Of a DNA stretch of 64,000 bases, positions 10,537 to 22,672 are shown one piece after another; position 1 is the first letter of the stretch, and every line of letters begins with the position of its first letter. Source of the DNA: Tetradesmus obliquus (lineage: Eukaryota; Chlorophyta; Chlorophyceae; Sphaeropleales; Scenedesmaceae); the NCBI GenBank assembly GCA_030272155.1, contig CP126205.1:124001-188000 (forward strand), given 5' to 3'. Under the pieces are notes generated by a model that was given only the letters and a program-made list of their open reading frames with translations, was not told where the DNA came from and did not search any database. The translations under genes were made by a program, and so were the position numbers.

Positions 10537-13500
10537 CTGACATCAGAGGGCTGTCTGCACTGACACATCGAGCGGCTGCTATGAATCAAGCATCAAGCGT
10601 TGGCATTCAACGGGGCACCATTGTTTGTCAGCATAGCGCATCCTGCCAGGCCACACCTGACGCTCGTATGCTGCCAGCTCCAGCAGCTGCTGCTGCAGGG
10701 TTGCCGCCTGGCCGCGCAGCTCGTCCTTGAGTGCCACCACCTCATCATGTGCTGAGGCCAGCGCAGCCTCCCGCAGTGCCGACTCACGCTCCAGCTGCAC
10801 AGCAGGCAATGCGCAGCAGACATGCACAAGTTGTAGGATAGCAGGTAGGTGCAGGAACACGCAGGTAAGTTGCGGACTTGAAATCAGGCTCGTGAGCAAG
10901 GTGCAACTGGACGTGCAAACATATACATTTGCCAATAAACAAGCCTTCCGCCGACCACTTCACCCTCTGCTCAGCACTGCTTTTGCTGCATCCACTTCAG
11001 CACCGTTGGCATCCCCCCCCCCCCCCCCCCCCCCCCCGCGCACCTGCATCACGCTGCTCTGCAGCCGCCTGTGCTCTGTGGCCAGCCCTTCATATGCGAC
11101 CCGCACATCCTCACCCTCCACCTGGCGCAGCCGCGCCATCTGCTCCGCGCCCGCCAGCTGCTGGCGCAGCTGCGTGGCAGCCTCCTGCAGCGCCTGGTGA
11201 GAGGCGTGCAGCGAGGCCAGCTCACTGCTCACCACCTGCAGGCAGCAAAAGCAGCAGCAGCAGCAGCAGCAGCAGCATGGTTGCAGGCGTGCTACATGCT
11301 TGCAGGTTGCTAAAGAAGCAAACTGCAGGTCAGCCGCAATTAGGGTTTATCTAGGCAATCATGCGGTGCTCGTCAGTGACAGCCTCCGCAGATTGGCAAA
11401 GTTACTGTGCAGACACAACCTGCAAGCTACGGACCACACAGCTGCTATGCTCAACACCCTGTCCATGTAACTACCTCTCCAGCTACCCCCAACCCACCTG
11501 GTTCTCCCGCACCAGCGCCTGATGTCCTCCCCCAGCGCCCCCAGCTCGAGACACAGCAACAGACAATGTCAATCATACGCAACCACTGGCCATGCATCCG
11601 CCTTCTGGCTGCCGCGCACCCCCTGCTGTTTCTCTCGCAATAGCGCATGAATACTCATTGTCACGCTACACACTTCACAACAACTGCACTCTCTCACAAC
11701 CCTTTTATGCAAATCCTTGCCAGATAACCACCCACCCACCTGGTTCTCCCGCACCAGCGCCTGCATATCCTCCCCCAAGGCGCCCAGCTTGAGACACAGC
11801 AACCGACAATGTCAATCAAACGCAACCACTGCCCATGCATCCGCCTTCTGGCTGCCGTGCACCCACCTGGTTGCCCCGCGTTGGCGCCTGCATACCCTTC
11901 ATCAGGCTACGAGCTGCACAAAAGCTGCACTCCCTCAACTACCTCGCTAGTACATGCCACCCACCTGGTTGTCCCGCACCAGCGCCTGCATGTCCTCGCC
12001 CAGCGCGCCCAGCTCGTCACGCAGCGCGCCGCCCTCAGCCCGCGCCTCCTGCAGCGCCCCCAGCGCCCCTCCCAGCTGCTCCTGCAGCGCCGCCACCTCG
12101 CCGGCCAGCTCAGCGATGCGCTGCTCGCCAGACAGAACGCGGCCCTCGGCAGCAGCACAGTGCCTGCAGGCAGGCAGGAACATTGAGGCAGGCGGTTTTT
12201 AGGGGAGCAAGCACTTTGACAAGCATATTCAGATTAGAGATGCTGCTTGTGAGCAGCGGTTGGCACACATACTTCAGGGAGCAGCATGATCTGTAGTCAT
12301 ATGGCGGGCTGAGTGCATGTAACAGCACGCATGTACATGGACGGCAGCGCAGCTGCAAATCAGCAAGCATGCAGCAAGTATCAACACAGTAAGTGAGTTC
12401 CTGCTCACCTCGCAGTCTCGTCAGCTGCGCTGCGTGCTGCTGCGGCCTCCTCTGCCAGCTGCGCCGCCTCCTCGCGTGATGCATCCAGCTGGCAGGCCAG
12501 CTCGTCACGCGCACGGTCAAGCGCAGCCAGCGCCTGCGACAGCAGGGACGAGCAGCAGACATGGCCAGCCAGGTGAGGGGTTTAACAAGGAACATGCGGG
12601 CACAACATCTGCTGACAAATTCACATATCCGCAGTGCACCGGTGTTATCAGGTGCAGGCTGCATGTGTAGGCCTCTGCATCCCACACCCCCTCGGCCACA
12701 CCTTGTGCATGTTGGACGTCTCTTCGCCTGCTGCCGCCAGCGCATCGTCCTTGGCCTCCAGCTGTGAGCGGCAGTCGGCCAGCTCCAGCTGCAGGCTGCG
12801 CAGCTCAGCCGACAGAGACTGCAGGACAGCAGGGCAACAGGCGGGCAGTAGGCATTGTTGTTAACAACAGGCAAGGCAGGTCGGCCGTGCGGAAGCTGCG
12901 CTGGGTCAGTGAGCCGTGCGCTGCATGCATTGATCACCACAGATGGCTAGTCACTGATTGCATAACATCCACATGTGCAGCCAAAGCTCTGCACCTGTCG
13001 CTCAAGGCCGCAGCTGATGACGTGCAGCTCAACATCATCTGGGTGGTGCCAAGCTAAGCATCGCGCGCCCCTCACCTTGAGGCTGGCCATGTAGTCCTGC
13101 AGCGTGGCGTCGCCCCTCAGGCTGAGGCTGGTCAGCTGCTCCACCTCAGCGCCACGCGCAGCAAGCTCGCCAGCCAGGCGCGCAGCCTCAGCGCGCGCAT
13201 CAGCCGATGATTTGTGCGCAGCCTCCAGCTGCCGCCGCACCTGCGTGCAAGCAGAAGCGGGTCGCAGCAGTAGTGAAAATGGGGCAGGACAAACATGAGT
13301 GAAAAGGTAGTCTGCAGGCATTCACTGCAGCGGCTGTCCACGTGCGCCTGCATGTCATCGATGCAACAGCTCGCACCATCTCACGCATGCAATGCTGCAG
13401 TTATCGAGCTCCTGCTCACCTCTGCCAGCTCAGCGTCACCCTCCTCTAGCAGCGTCTCTGCCCTGCGTGCGCGTTCAACGTACTCGCGCCCAGCAGCACG

Positions 13501-14125
13501 AGCAGAGTCCTCGCGGCCCTTGGCAGCAGCGGCAGCTGCCTCCGCGGCAGCCAGCAGCCCTGACAGCCGCTCAGCATCTGCCTCTGCTCGGGAGAGTGCT
13601 GCCTGCAGCGACGCCACGCGTGCCTGCCAGGGTGGAGAGGTAAGCAGGGTGTTTGAGCAAGAAGGATAGAAGTGAAGAATGCAGATCCTCAAGCTGCAGA
13701 TAAAGGTTCAGCTGCCATTGCAACATGCAAAAAACCCACACACAGCAGCAACTGCAAAGCATTGCAACCAGGAACATTGAACAGCACTGGTGCAGCCGCC
13801 ACACACCTGCAGGCCAGCCACGCGTGCATCCGCAGCTGCAGCCTCAGCGCCGCCCTGCTCAGCAGCGCCCCGCACAGCATCCAGCGCAGCAGCTGCCTCC
13901 GCGCGTGCTGCCTCCGCGCGCTCAGCCTCTGCTGCTGCCCTGTCTCTGGCAGCAGCTGCTGTTGCGGCATCTGCCAGGGCATGCTGCAGCTCTGCAGCCA
14001 GCCTGTCCCTTTCGCCCGTGAGCTCGTCCACGAGCCGCTGCAGCTGTGCCACTGCTGAGCTGCTGCTGTTGGCTGCTGCACTGTGGGAGGCCATTGCCAT
14101 GCGCAGCTTTTGAGCCTGTCGACAC

Positions 14126-14161
<36 letters not shown>

Positions 14162-17100
14162 GCACATTCAGTGCACTTGCTGTGAGCATGCCTCAACAGA
14201 TGGCATGGTGACAGAGCACGGCGCAATGCATGCGGCAATCTGATGAACACGTAATCACCTGCTGTGGTTGTGCTTCAGCTGTGCCTTTGCTGCTGTCCTT
14301 CCAAAGAAGCACATACAGAAGTCCTGCGTTACGCGGCTGCTTGTTGGGGCAGCTGCAACTGCATGAACATGACCTGCATGTGCTGATCCTATCCTCCAGC
14401 TGCTCACCTCCTGCTCTGCTGCCTCAAGCTTTGCCTTGTAGGACCCCAGCTGAGCAGCAGCCTCTTCCAGCTGGCCCTGCAGGCCCTCAGCGCTGCCCAG
14501 CTGTGATGCGCGAGCCAGCAGCAGCTGCCGTGCTGCTGACAGCTGCTGCGCTGCATCTGCTGCTGCTCCTTGCGATGTGCTTAGCTCCACCTCCAGGCGG
14601 CCCACTGAGTTGCCCAATGACAGCTTGTCGGCCTGCAGCAGGCAGCAAAGGCATGCAAAGCCACGTGAGCATATACAGCATGCTGCAGCCCTGGCGGATG
14701 TGTACAGCTGATGTAGCAAGTCCACACGTCGGTAGAGCAGCAGTGCAAACGGTGAATTCAGACATGTCAATGTGGTGCCTAAAGCCACAGCAGCTCTCAA
14801 GCCTCACCTGCAGCTGGTCCACCTGCCTGCTGAGCTCCGCGCGCTCATCCTGCGCACGCGCAAACTGCTGCCGCAGCATCGCAGCAGCTACAGCTGCTGT
14901 CGCACTGTCGCTGCCTGCTTCATCTGCTGCCGCTGCTGCTGCGCTGCACTGCTGGTGTGCCTCGCGCAGCGCCTGGCTGGCTGCCTCAGCAGTGGCATCA
15001 GCAGCAGCCCGGGAGCTCTCCAGGCGGCGCACCTGCAGGACGCATCCACAGGCAGGAAGCCGCACTCTATATTTTTGGCACAGCTGCTACTGCAAACCAG
15101 CTTGCGCAACATCAGCAGCATATGAACAGCACGATCTGGCAGGGCAGCTGTTGCAGGGTGGAACGTGGTGAACACCACCGCATCTCTGTGAGCGTCGCAG
15201 CCTACAGTTAGACGCAGCTGTGCGCCCCCTGCCGCCTGAACCCCAGACAACTAGCTCACCTCTGCTTGCAGTTCAGCCACGCGTGACTCCAGCGCAGCAG
15301 CAGCAGCCTCTCTGGTGCCTGCAGCTGCCCGAAGTGCTTCCAGCTGCCGCTGCGTATCTGCCAGCTGCAGCGCTGCCTCATCTCTTGCCCTGGCTAGGGA
15401 TTCCATTGCAGCAGCCTGCGCATCAACCTGCTGCTGCAGCTGCGCATTGCGAGCTGCCAGGTTCTGGCTGCCATGCACTTCGCCAGCTGCTGCGTTGACA
15501 GCTGCAGCTGCCTGCCCTTGAGCGGCTGCTTCCTGCAAGCAGTTTGCAGCAGACATCGGCGCATTAGCAGCAAATCTGGTGCAGCACACACACGCCATGT
15601 TGAGGGTGGCGCACTGTGACCTGCTGCGTTTGAATATATGAGCGTTGACTGTCATAGCAATGTACTTTGCACTATCAAGTGCACATCCTGTACTTAACCA
15701 CCATGCACAATGCAGCTTGATTTCAGCCCGGCCTTCAAGTGCTTGACAACCCCAGGCGGCTGCATGATCCATCACCCACTCACCCTGCTGCTAGCTGCGT
15801 CCACGCGAGCATGCGCCTCATCCAGCAGGAACTGCAGCTGCTCGGCAGTGGCACGCTGCGCAGCCTCACGCTGCTGTGCAGCATCCCGTGCTGCTGCTGC
15901 TGATTGCAGCTCGATGCCCAGCCTCTCCTGCTGCGCCTTTGCCTCTGCCAGCTGGCTCTTCAGCTCTGACACCTGCAGCACGCAGGCCGGATCGCACAGC
16001 AGCGCAGCAGTCACGCTGTGTACCTTGCCCTGGGCGGTTTCAAGAATGTCCGGGTGTTTCAATTTGGATTATGCTGCATCAGTCGCAGGCCGTTGTGAAC
16101 AAACCTGCAACACTGGGCAATGATTGGCAAGAAGCCGCCTCAGCTCACCGTTGTCAGTGCGGTCTCCACCTCGCTGGCAGCTGCTGCGCCTGCGCGCGCC
16201 TGGCGCCCTTCCAGCTTGCGCAGCTGCTCCTGCAAGCCACAACACACCAGAACCACCCAGTCAGCAGCTGCCACGCAAGCAGCATCACTGTGCCTGCTGC
16301 TCAAACTGCACCGCACAGTGGTTTCCTCCACATCTCAACCAGCTATACCGCAGAACCGCACCTGCAGAGTGGCCAGGTCCCGTGCAGTTGCTGCGTTGTG
16401 CCTCAGCGCAGCAGCCAGCTTCTCCTCTGCCTCACGCCGCGCCCTGTCAGCAGACGCCAGGCTGCCCTCCAGGCGTCCTTTGTCGACTGCTGCCTGCTGT
16501 GCCTCACTCAGCTGCTGTGTCAGCGCATCCACCTGGACACAAGGAAGGACAAGGCACGCGCATGCACGTTTAAACAGGCAGAAGCAATTACCATAGGGGT
16601 GGCAACGAGCTATGCGCACAATGCGTCTGCTCGAGGGACACTCAAGATATGTACTATTGCTTGGTGTGGTGCCGACATCTGTGGTGGCCCACGCTGCCGG
16701 GCGCGCACCTGCTTGTTGAGGCTGAGGATGATGTCGTCTGACGCAGCAGCCAGCTGGTCGCGCGCCAGCCTGTCCACGTCAGGCCTGCCACCCAGCAGCC
16801 CAGCCAGCCTGCTGGCCTCACCCTCACGGCTGGCCACCTGCCGCTGCGCTGCTGCCAGCTGCGCCTGCATCTGCTCAAGCTGCGCAGAGCGGGCTGCCAG
16901 CTGGGACTGCAGCGCAGCGATGCGCGCGTCGTTGGCCTGCTGCAGGCTGACCATTGAGGCAGGCAAGGGCTGCGGGGCAGCACCTGGGCCGCCTGCGGCG
17001 TTTGAAGCGCAGAAGAAAAGCAGTGCAGGAGCATGATGTTTGGTACAGAATGGCGTGCAGGGTGTCGACGGCATGCTGCACGATGATTGAACATCAGGTG

Positions 17101-18566
17101 TGCTTGAACCTGCCGCTACCTGCTGCTACCTGATTCTGTCGCACGTATGCTGCTGCTAGTAAAGAACACCAGGCAGGATTGAGAAAGGGCATCAGTGCCG
17201 CTGCTATGTGTTTAAGACACTGCTGCTGTCAGCTGCTGCTGGAAAACACTGCTGCCGCTGTGAGGCGCTTGCTCACTCAATGGCTTGCTGAGTGCAATGT
17301 TGAATGCCTCATCAATTGGCTCAAAGTTGCCTGCAGGAGCAGCAAACAGCAACAGCAGACAGTGTGTATTGTTGTCAGGCAGGGAACAACAGCATAATAA
17401 ACATTCCAGCGAAGCAACCATAGGCTGCTTCAAGTGCATGTACTGCCTCATTCATGTGCCAAGGATGATGCCGCCGCCGCTGCTGCTGCTGCTTCAGTGC
17501 CTGTGTACGGAGAGACGGCTGCAAACTTCTTGCTCCAGCATAGCACACAAATCCCTCCTACAGAAGCTGAATAGCTCACCTGACTTGCTGCGCTTCTCCC
17601 CAAGGCGCAGCAGCTCCGCCACGCGCTTGCGCAGGCCCTGGTTGTCACGCTCCAACCCATCATACCGCGCCACCGCCTGCTGCTTCCAGTAGGACAACTC
17701 AGCAACCTGGGCAGAACAAACATGCACATGTGTACGCAGCATGGGACACGCGCTGGCTACAACATCAAGTACAGCCTGTTCAAGGTGTCTGGCCTCATCG
17801 TAGCAGCAAGCGCCGGCCACAGCACGGATTGCTGCTGCTGCTGCAAATGGGCGCGCGAGCTACTTTCAGCCGCTTGCGCCAAACAATTGCTGTTCTGTCA
17901 CCTGCAGGCTGCCAACAGCTGCTGGTACCACTGACAATGCTGCTGCTGCTGCTGACATACAGAATAAACAAGCCCTCTTGACTGGTAGCCTTGGCAAGCG
18001 CACCTGGTCCTCCAGGCGCTTTGTGCGTGTGTAGCTCTCCCGCTGCAGAGCCTCATAGCGTTCACCCTCACGAATCAGCTGCTCATGCAGCTGGTTGTTC
18101 TCCTTGTTGAGGCGTCCAGCATCCTGGCGCACCACCTCGAGCTGTGCAGCAGCCAACAAGCATAGCCCATGCAGAGTTGCTCAGGATGAATGGGTGGGGC
18201 TGATGCAGGTTTTACAGCTGTGCTTACACATGATGAGCTGAATCAGACAGTACAGAACATGCACCTGGACATGGTATGTTAACTTGTGTTTTGCTGCACA
18301 GCAAGTGCATATCATGGTGACATCACAGTTTGCACAGTGCCACTGCTGCTGCTGCGCACCTTGGTGTTGAACGTGGCTATCTCCTGAGCATACTTGCCGG
18401 CCTGCTGCTTCACACTCCGGTACGTATCTGTTGTCCTGATCAAGTCATTCACTATGTGCGAAACAAGGGGCGCACTAGTTGAGTCCAGAGCCTCTGTGTA
18501 GTTCAAGGCTTCCAGCTTCCGCCGCAACAGCACTAAAGCCCGTTCTTCCATGCTAAATTTGTTCAT
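7738..18566 (-). CDS. BLD10: BLD10/CEP135 cartwheel coiled-coil protein, about 1498 aa, 25 exons
   Basis: The protein is a centriole/basal-body cartwheel component (Chlamydomonas Bld10p, animal CEP135) that links SAS-6 spokes to the triplet microtubules. The N-terminus RRKLEALNYTEALD and HIVNDLIRTTDTYRSVKQQ matches the CEP135 start. Exon 5 has QQANDARIAALQSQL and the GGRPDVDRL block found in CEP135 after its N-terminal coiled coil. The rest is coiled coil. Exons: 18566-18360, 18141-18004, 17706-17580, 17330-17277, 16992-16709, 16532-16362, 16229-16149, 15972-15784, 15532-15260, 15032-14808, 14632-14408, 14115-13807, 13623-13420, 13240-13076, 12818-12702, 12533-12409, 12163-11965, 11235-11044, 10794-10657, 10360-10259, 9903-9755, 9335-9209, 8857-8590, 8426-8071, 7809-7738. 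All phases agree and the length is close to Chlamydomonas Bld10p. The tail is Ser/Ala-rich and ends FMAAMEEA. Confidence 0.93.
8910..9060. repeat. 36-bp minisatellite in a BLD10 intron, about 5 units
   Basis: The motif CTTGCAG recurs at 8910, 8945, 8981, 9017 and, in altered form, 9053, a spacing of 35-36 bp. Units differ by several bases. Read on the minus strand it would encode a 12-residue repeat (AFLQART-like), but it lies between well-placed splice sites of two BLD10 exons and is taken as intronic. Confidence 0.8.
9432..9458 (-). repeat. 27-nt exon echo with both splice sites (BLD10)
   Basis: This copies the first bases of the real exon starting at 9335. Both begin after CCCGCAG or CCGCAG and read VAELEGLL. 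The copy is followed at once by a GTGAGC donor. Its length of 27 nt keeps the phase 2 reading frame, so it could be skipped or included as a microexon. Confidence 0.6.
9878..10050 (-). repeat. Acceptor-side echo of BLD10 exon 9903-9755
   Basis: The acceptor and first codons (VRLMLERGR) of the exon starting at 9903 occur again about 120 bp upstream in the transcript, near 10000-10030. The copy diverges after nine codons. Confidence 0.7.
10195..10275 (-). repeat. Donor-side direct repeat, 45 bp spacing (BLD10)
   Basis: The block TGTGCCGCCTGGCCTCACCTG occurs twice, at about 10196 and 10241. The second carries the donor of the exon ending at 10259. The first is a downstream echo in the intron with the same donor bases. 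Confidence 0.7.
11013..11037. repeat. 25-bp homopolymer C run (G on the transcribed sense strand)
   Basis: An unbroken run of C on the plus strand, that is G in the BLD10 pre-mRNA. It starts only a few bases past the donor of the exon ending at 11044. It could fold as a G-quadruplex in RNA. Run length in the assembly may be inexact. Confidence 0.9.
11491..11913 (-). repeat. Three donor-side echoes of BLD10 exon 12163-11965
   Basis: The exon end encoding GALGEDMQALVRDNQ, with its GTGGGT donor, recurs at 11913-11866 (badly decayed), 11787-11740 (clean) and 11544-11498 (one base short). The last two also share about 80 bp of following sequence, so the unit is about 244 bp there. The clean copy has a possible CTCAAG acceptor and is 48 nt long, phase 0 to phase 0. 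Confidence 0.8.
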
Positions 18567-19282
18567 TCAAACTAAATTTCTGTTAACTGCAGACTTTCGT
18601 GTGGCCAGCAGCTGGCATCATGCCCTCCCGCTCTCTGCATAACAACGAGGATGCCAGGCCTGCAGGCGAAGCATCTGTTGCAGCACCCGACAGTGCCGTA
18701 ACGATAATGATTGATTGATGTCAGGCGCAAGTGTGACCTTGAGTTTGAACAACACACTTTGTTACATCAGCAAGAGCCGGAAGCAGCCCTTGATTCGGCC
18801 AGCAAAAGCCGATTCAACATACAAGAGGTCACATACAAGTGCCTCTCTCCGTGCGGTGGCTCAGCCGGGCTGCCCCTGCTGCAAGCCCTAGCACAGCACA
18901 GGGCAGTGCTGAGGGCACTGTGCACTGAAGCTGCTGATGCCCCGGCAGCACGTGCATGATCAACATTCGACTACAAATCAACTGGTAGCTGCATGAGTTG
19001 TGAACCTTGCGCAGCTTACTCTCAGATCCAGGCCACATGGCAATGGTGAAGAGTGACAATGAAGCAAGCGTGGGCACAGCAGCTGCAGCACATGTGCTAA
19101 AATACGCCACCGCATTGCATGTGGCTGCAGCCCAGCAAATTGGTTCGCAATCATACCATGCAGATGCCAAACGGACACGAACAGTGCACATTCAGTGAGC
19201 TGTGTGGATCTCGCGGCTTGCAGCAGCCTGCCGGAATAGTGTACAGTTGACAGGCATCCGAACAGCCACCAATGCCTCTGTG
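18567..19282. other. Spacer: ECHS1 3' side and BLD10 promoter
   Basis: About 700 bp between two minus-strand genes. It must hold the hydratase 3' UTR and the BLD10 upstream region. Short open frames on both strands show no family or splice logic. No clear promoter motif was recognised. Confidence 0.5.
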
Positions 19283-19659
19283 TCAAATGGGTTGCTTGTT
19301 CTTGGTAAACACTGGCTGGCGCTTCTCCAGGAATGCCCCCATGCCTTCACGCTGGTCTGCAGTGCCGAAGCAGCTGTAGAAGAGGCGCCTGCACGCAGCA
19401 GACCATGCAGAAGAGCCAGTTGCAACGTCAGTAAAGCACTAAAATGTTCAGCGTAGGGAAAAGCAGCAGCAGTAACAGAGTGCACAACATCCTTGTCAGT
19501 ACACCGCTATACAGAATATGTATGTTTATGCCAGCCTGGTCACGCTGCAGGTGCCTCCGCCTGGGCGCACCTCTCCTCCAGCAGCGCTGCATCCAGCAGC
19601 ATGTTGTCTGCCGCATGGGACGCCTGCAGCAGCCTGGCCACCGCGCCTGGAGAAAAACT

Positions 19660-19690
<31 letters not shown>

Positions 19691-21507
19691 CGCATCTATC
19701 TGCAAGCTGTCAATGGCAACGGGACACGATATCTGCTGCCTTGAGACACCTCAACTCAGCGTTGAGACCTGCCGGAGCCTGCTTGCATGCAACAGATGCA
19801 GTTTCTACGTCAAGATCACCAGCAGCAGCAGTTGCGGCGGCTACCAGCTGCAACGACAGCAGTGAGGCAACGACGCTGCCCTGCCAGCTGCATGCACAGT
19901 GCATGCACAGTGTCCTGCAGCAGCTCAAAGGCAGCCTCAGCAGCCGCTGCCGGGTGGCCCAAGGCACCCACCTGGCCAGCTTGTCTGCTATCGCCTGCGC
20001 CTCAGGCAGCAGCTGCTCCGGCTGCACCAGCCTGCTGACCAGGCCCCAGGACAGCGCCTCCTCAGCACTGATCCTGCAGCTCAGCAAACAGCATTGCACC
20101 ATCAGCTGTTGAAAGGGGCTCAAGCCGCTGTGTTGCTACTGCTGTATTCGCCAATGACCGATGTTGACAGTGTGCGCTGCTGCAGAACTTGCGCTCGACA
20201 GAGACCCCTGCGTGCAGTTTCTACATCTCAGTGCTGTGCATGAATTGCAAGCCATGCAACTGTTGCACTGCCAGCTGCTGCAGCCAGCCCTGGCCATACC
20301 ACCTGGCAGAGACCATGCCACTGCCTGACCATGCGTGCCTCCATATGCATATTCAATCTATCTTTGATCACAGCAGCAACATAGTGTGTATTGGTGGCGC
20401 AAGCAGTCGTCTGCTGGCACACAGCGCTGCCTGCTGCTGCAGCCAGGCCCTGGCCGCACCTCCTGGCTGTGAGCATGCCACTGCCTCACCATGCATGCCT
20501 CCACATGCATACACAAACAAGCTATATAGACAAGCAACACCTCAGCGTGAACCGTGTCGCCAGCAATAACTCATTGCGTGCTGCAGCCCCTGGCCGCACC
20601 TCCTGGCTGTGAGCATGGCGTCCATTGCACGTGCCCGCCCCACCAGGCGCGGCAGCCGCTGCGTGCCGCCAATGCCGGGGATGACCCCCAGCGTGACCTC
20701 AGGCTGTGGGGGGCAGGAGCAAAGGTGGGGACACAGGCATGACAGTGTGTCAAGTGAGGTCAAAGGGTGGTGTTTGCGGTAGAGAAACGGAGAGGAGAGC
20801 AGGCCGGCGCTGGAAGGGGTGGCCCATCAATGCTGTGCTGGCAGGGTGTGTGCAGGGGCGGGACTGCAGGGCTAAGGCAGGTTCACCACTGGTTATCGCA
20901 CATGCTGCTCCTGCATGCCATCAAACGGTATCACTTCACTCCCACGGTTGTACTCCAAAGGAGACTAAGCATCGGGCCTGCACTGCGTGTCAGCAGTCAC
21001 TGCTGACACGGCGTCATCGTCCAGCAGCCTGCCGCCCACCAGACCAAATGAGGCTGCTGTTGATGCAATGATGACGTCACACAGCATGGCCAGCTCAGCG
21101 CCGCCGCCCAGCGCGATGCCGTTGACGGCAGCGATAAGCGGCGTCCAGCCCTTGCGGCCCGTGCTCAGCTCCTGCCAGCGCGCAAACAGCTGCTGCTGCT
21201 CAGCCTGCGGGCAGCAGCATTCAAAAGGCAACCAGGCTGAGGTGGTATGTGATCCCCAGCTGTCTGAAATTAAATAAATAGACGAGCTACCCAGGATACA
21301 CAGGCTACATGCGAAGTCAATTGCAACTGCAACTGCTGGGTGAGAGTGCATTTGATTTCTGCAGGACGAGAACACAGGTGAAGTTCCCACTCTCCACTGC
21401 TGCAGTAAATTGCTGCAGGCCTGCGCATCAGCTCCTCGCAACTCGCGGCCTGTCTGCCGCTGTACTCGTGCGTGCACAGCAGCGCTGCATGTACAAGCGC
21501 TCCTGCA

Positions 21508-21555
<48 letters not shown>

Positions 21556-22352
21556 GCTGCCGCCGCTGCTACCGCCGCTGCTGCTGCTGCCGCGCCCCAC
21601 CTGTGCCTGGTCCAGCCCCGCCATCTCGCGTATGTCAGCACCTGCTGCGAAGGCCTTGCCCCTGCCTGTGATGATGATGGCGCGCACGCTGGGCTCAGCA
21701 TCCAGCTGCATCACTGCGTCAACCAGCTCGTGCATGACCTGTGCAAAATGGGTGTTATGAGGCGGATGTGAACATGTGTCAGTGCGTGACACAGCAAACA
21801 CAGACGTTGCAGCAGAAATACACACATGAGGTGCTGAACCTGTGCAAGGATACTGCAGGACTGTGAATAGCTGGGATGTTGGGTGGTTGCAATGAGTTGA
21901 TCGCACCCAATAGCACGTGCTGCAAATGTCACTCGCTTTTACAATATGCAATGTTTTTCTGATGCATGAGGTGCCTGGTGGCATGCCCATGCTGCAGCTC
22001 ATGCAGCTTGTGCAGTGAGGCAAGAATCTCTGCTTGTGCAGGGCAACCACCACAGCCTGTCATACGAACTTTAAATTGGCCTGGTTCGGGTGCGATCATG
22101 GCAACAAATGAACAGCAGGAGTGGCCTTGCCTGTGAAGACAGTGCGTTTAGGGCTTTTGGCCTGTTCAGCTCCACCAGAGCAGTTGGCCCCTGCTGCGTG
22201 ATCTCTATAGCAGCTTCCGGCACTGCTGCTCCGGCTGCTGCTGCTGAGTAGCTCGCTGCTGCTGCTGCTGCTGCGTGTTGCCATGGCCAGCTGTGCCCGA
22301 GGCATGAGCCAAGCCTCAAAGCTGAGCTGGACAGCAGCTGCAAGGAACGCAT
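19283..22352 (-). CDS. ECHS1: Mitochondrial short-chain enoyl-CoA hydratase, 307 aa, 7 exons
   Basis: Enoyl-CoA hydratase adds water to 2-enoyl-CoA in beta-oxidation and branched-chain amino acid breakdown. Exons 22352-22131, 21738-21601, 21204-21040, 20703-20600, 20073-19972, 19657-19571 and 19388-19283 join in phase. The N-terminal 50 or so residues ([16 protein letters not shown], then Ala-rich) look like a mitochondrial presequence. Crotonase marks are present: [29 protein letters not shown] (first catalytic Glu), [17 protein letters not shown] (second catalytic Glu) and [15 protein letters not shown]. Intron 1 has a GC donor (CACAG|GCAAGG at 22131/22130), since only this joins NALSSQ to VMHELVDAV. 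The acceptor at 19658 follows a CTG run. The gene is divergent from the cyclophilin fusion, 320 bp away. Confidence 0.93.
20270..20599 (-). repeat. Donor-side echoes of ECHS1 exon 4
   Basis: The end of exon 4 (MLTARR with donor GTGCGG, 20620-20590) recurs at about 20450-20480 with the same donor. A more decayed form lies near 20285-20320. Following intron sequence with CATGCGTGCCTCCA-like blocks is repeated too, giving units of about 140-170 bp. Confidence 0.7.
21511..21553. repeat. CTG/CAG microsatellite, about 14 units
   Basis: A nearly perfect triplet run in the second ECHS1 intron, just after the exon end at 21601 in transcript order. In the pre-mRNA it reads CAG. Confidence 0.9.
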
Positions 22353-22672
22353 GGTGCAAGGACAATACAAAGCTCGTGATACAATACAATGTCACAAAGT
22401 TGCTGGTCAAGGATGTGTAGAGAAGACACGGAGCAACAAAGGCGTGCGTTCTTTGAAAATGACGGTACTGCCTGTCCCGCCTGCATAGCTTGGATGGTCA
22501 AGAGCCAGTCGCAGATCACGAGACGTCTGTCAAACAACAGTGCTCTGAAGCCTCAACCTGCCATCTTGCTGTGCTTAGCAGACCAGGCTACACCAACGTT
22601 TGCATTGCTGACTCTGCTGAGACGTCTGTTCACTCTGATATCATCTGCAACAGTCTGAAGACTACTCTAGCA
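22353..22672. promoter_or_regulatory. Divergent promoter region, ECHS1 and CS-cyclophilin
   Basis: The two start codons face away from each other across 320 bp, so both promoters and 5' UTRs must lie here. I see no convincing TATA box or known element. The assignment rests only on gene layout. Confidence 0.5.

Noticed and set aside
14230-15171. 313-codon plus-strand frame
   Set aside because: Antisense to BLD10 exons 10 and 11; no homology seen.
15876-17036. 386-codon plus-strand frame
   Set aside because: Runs antisense across three phased BLD10 exons and their introns; composition is that of a shadow frame.
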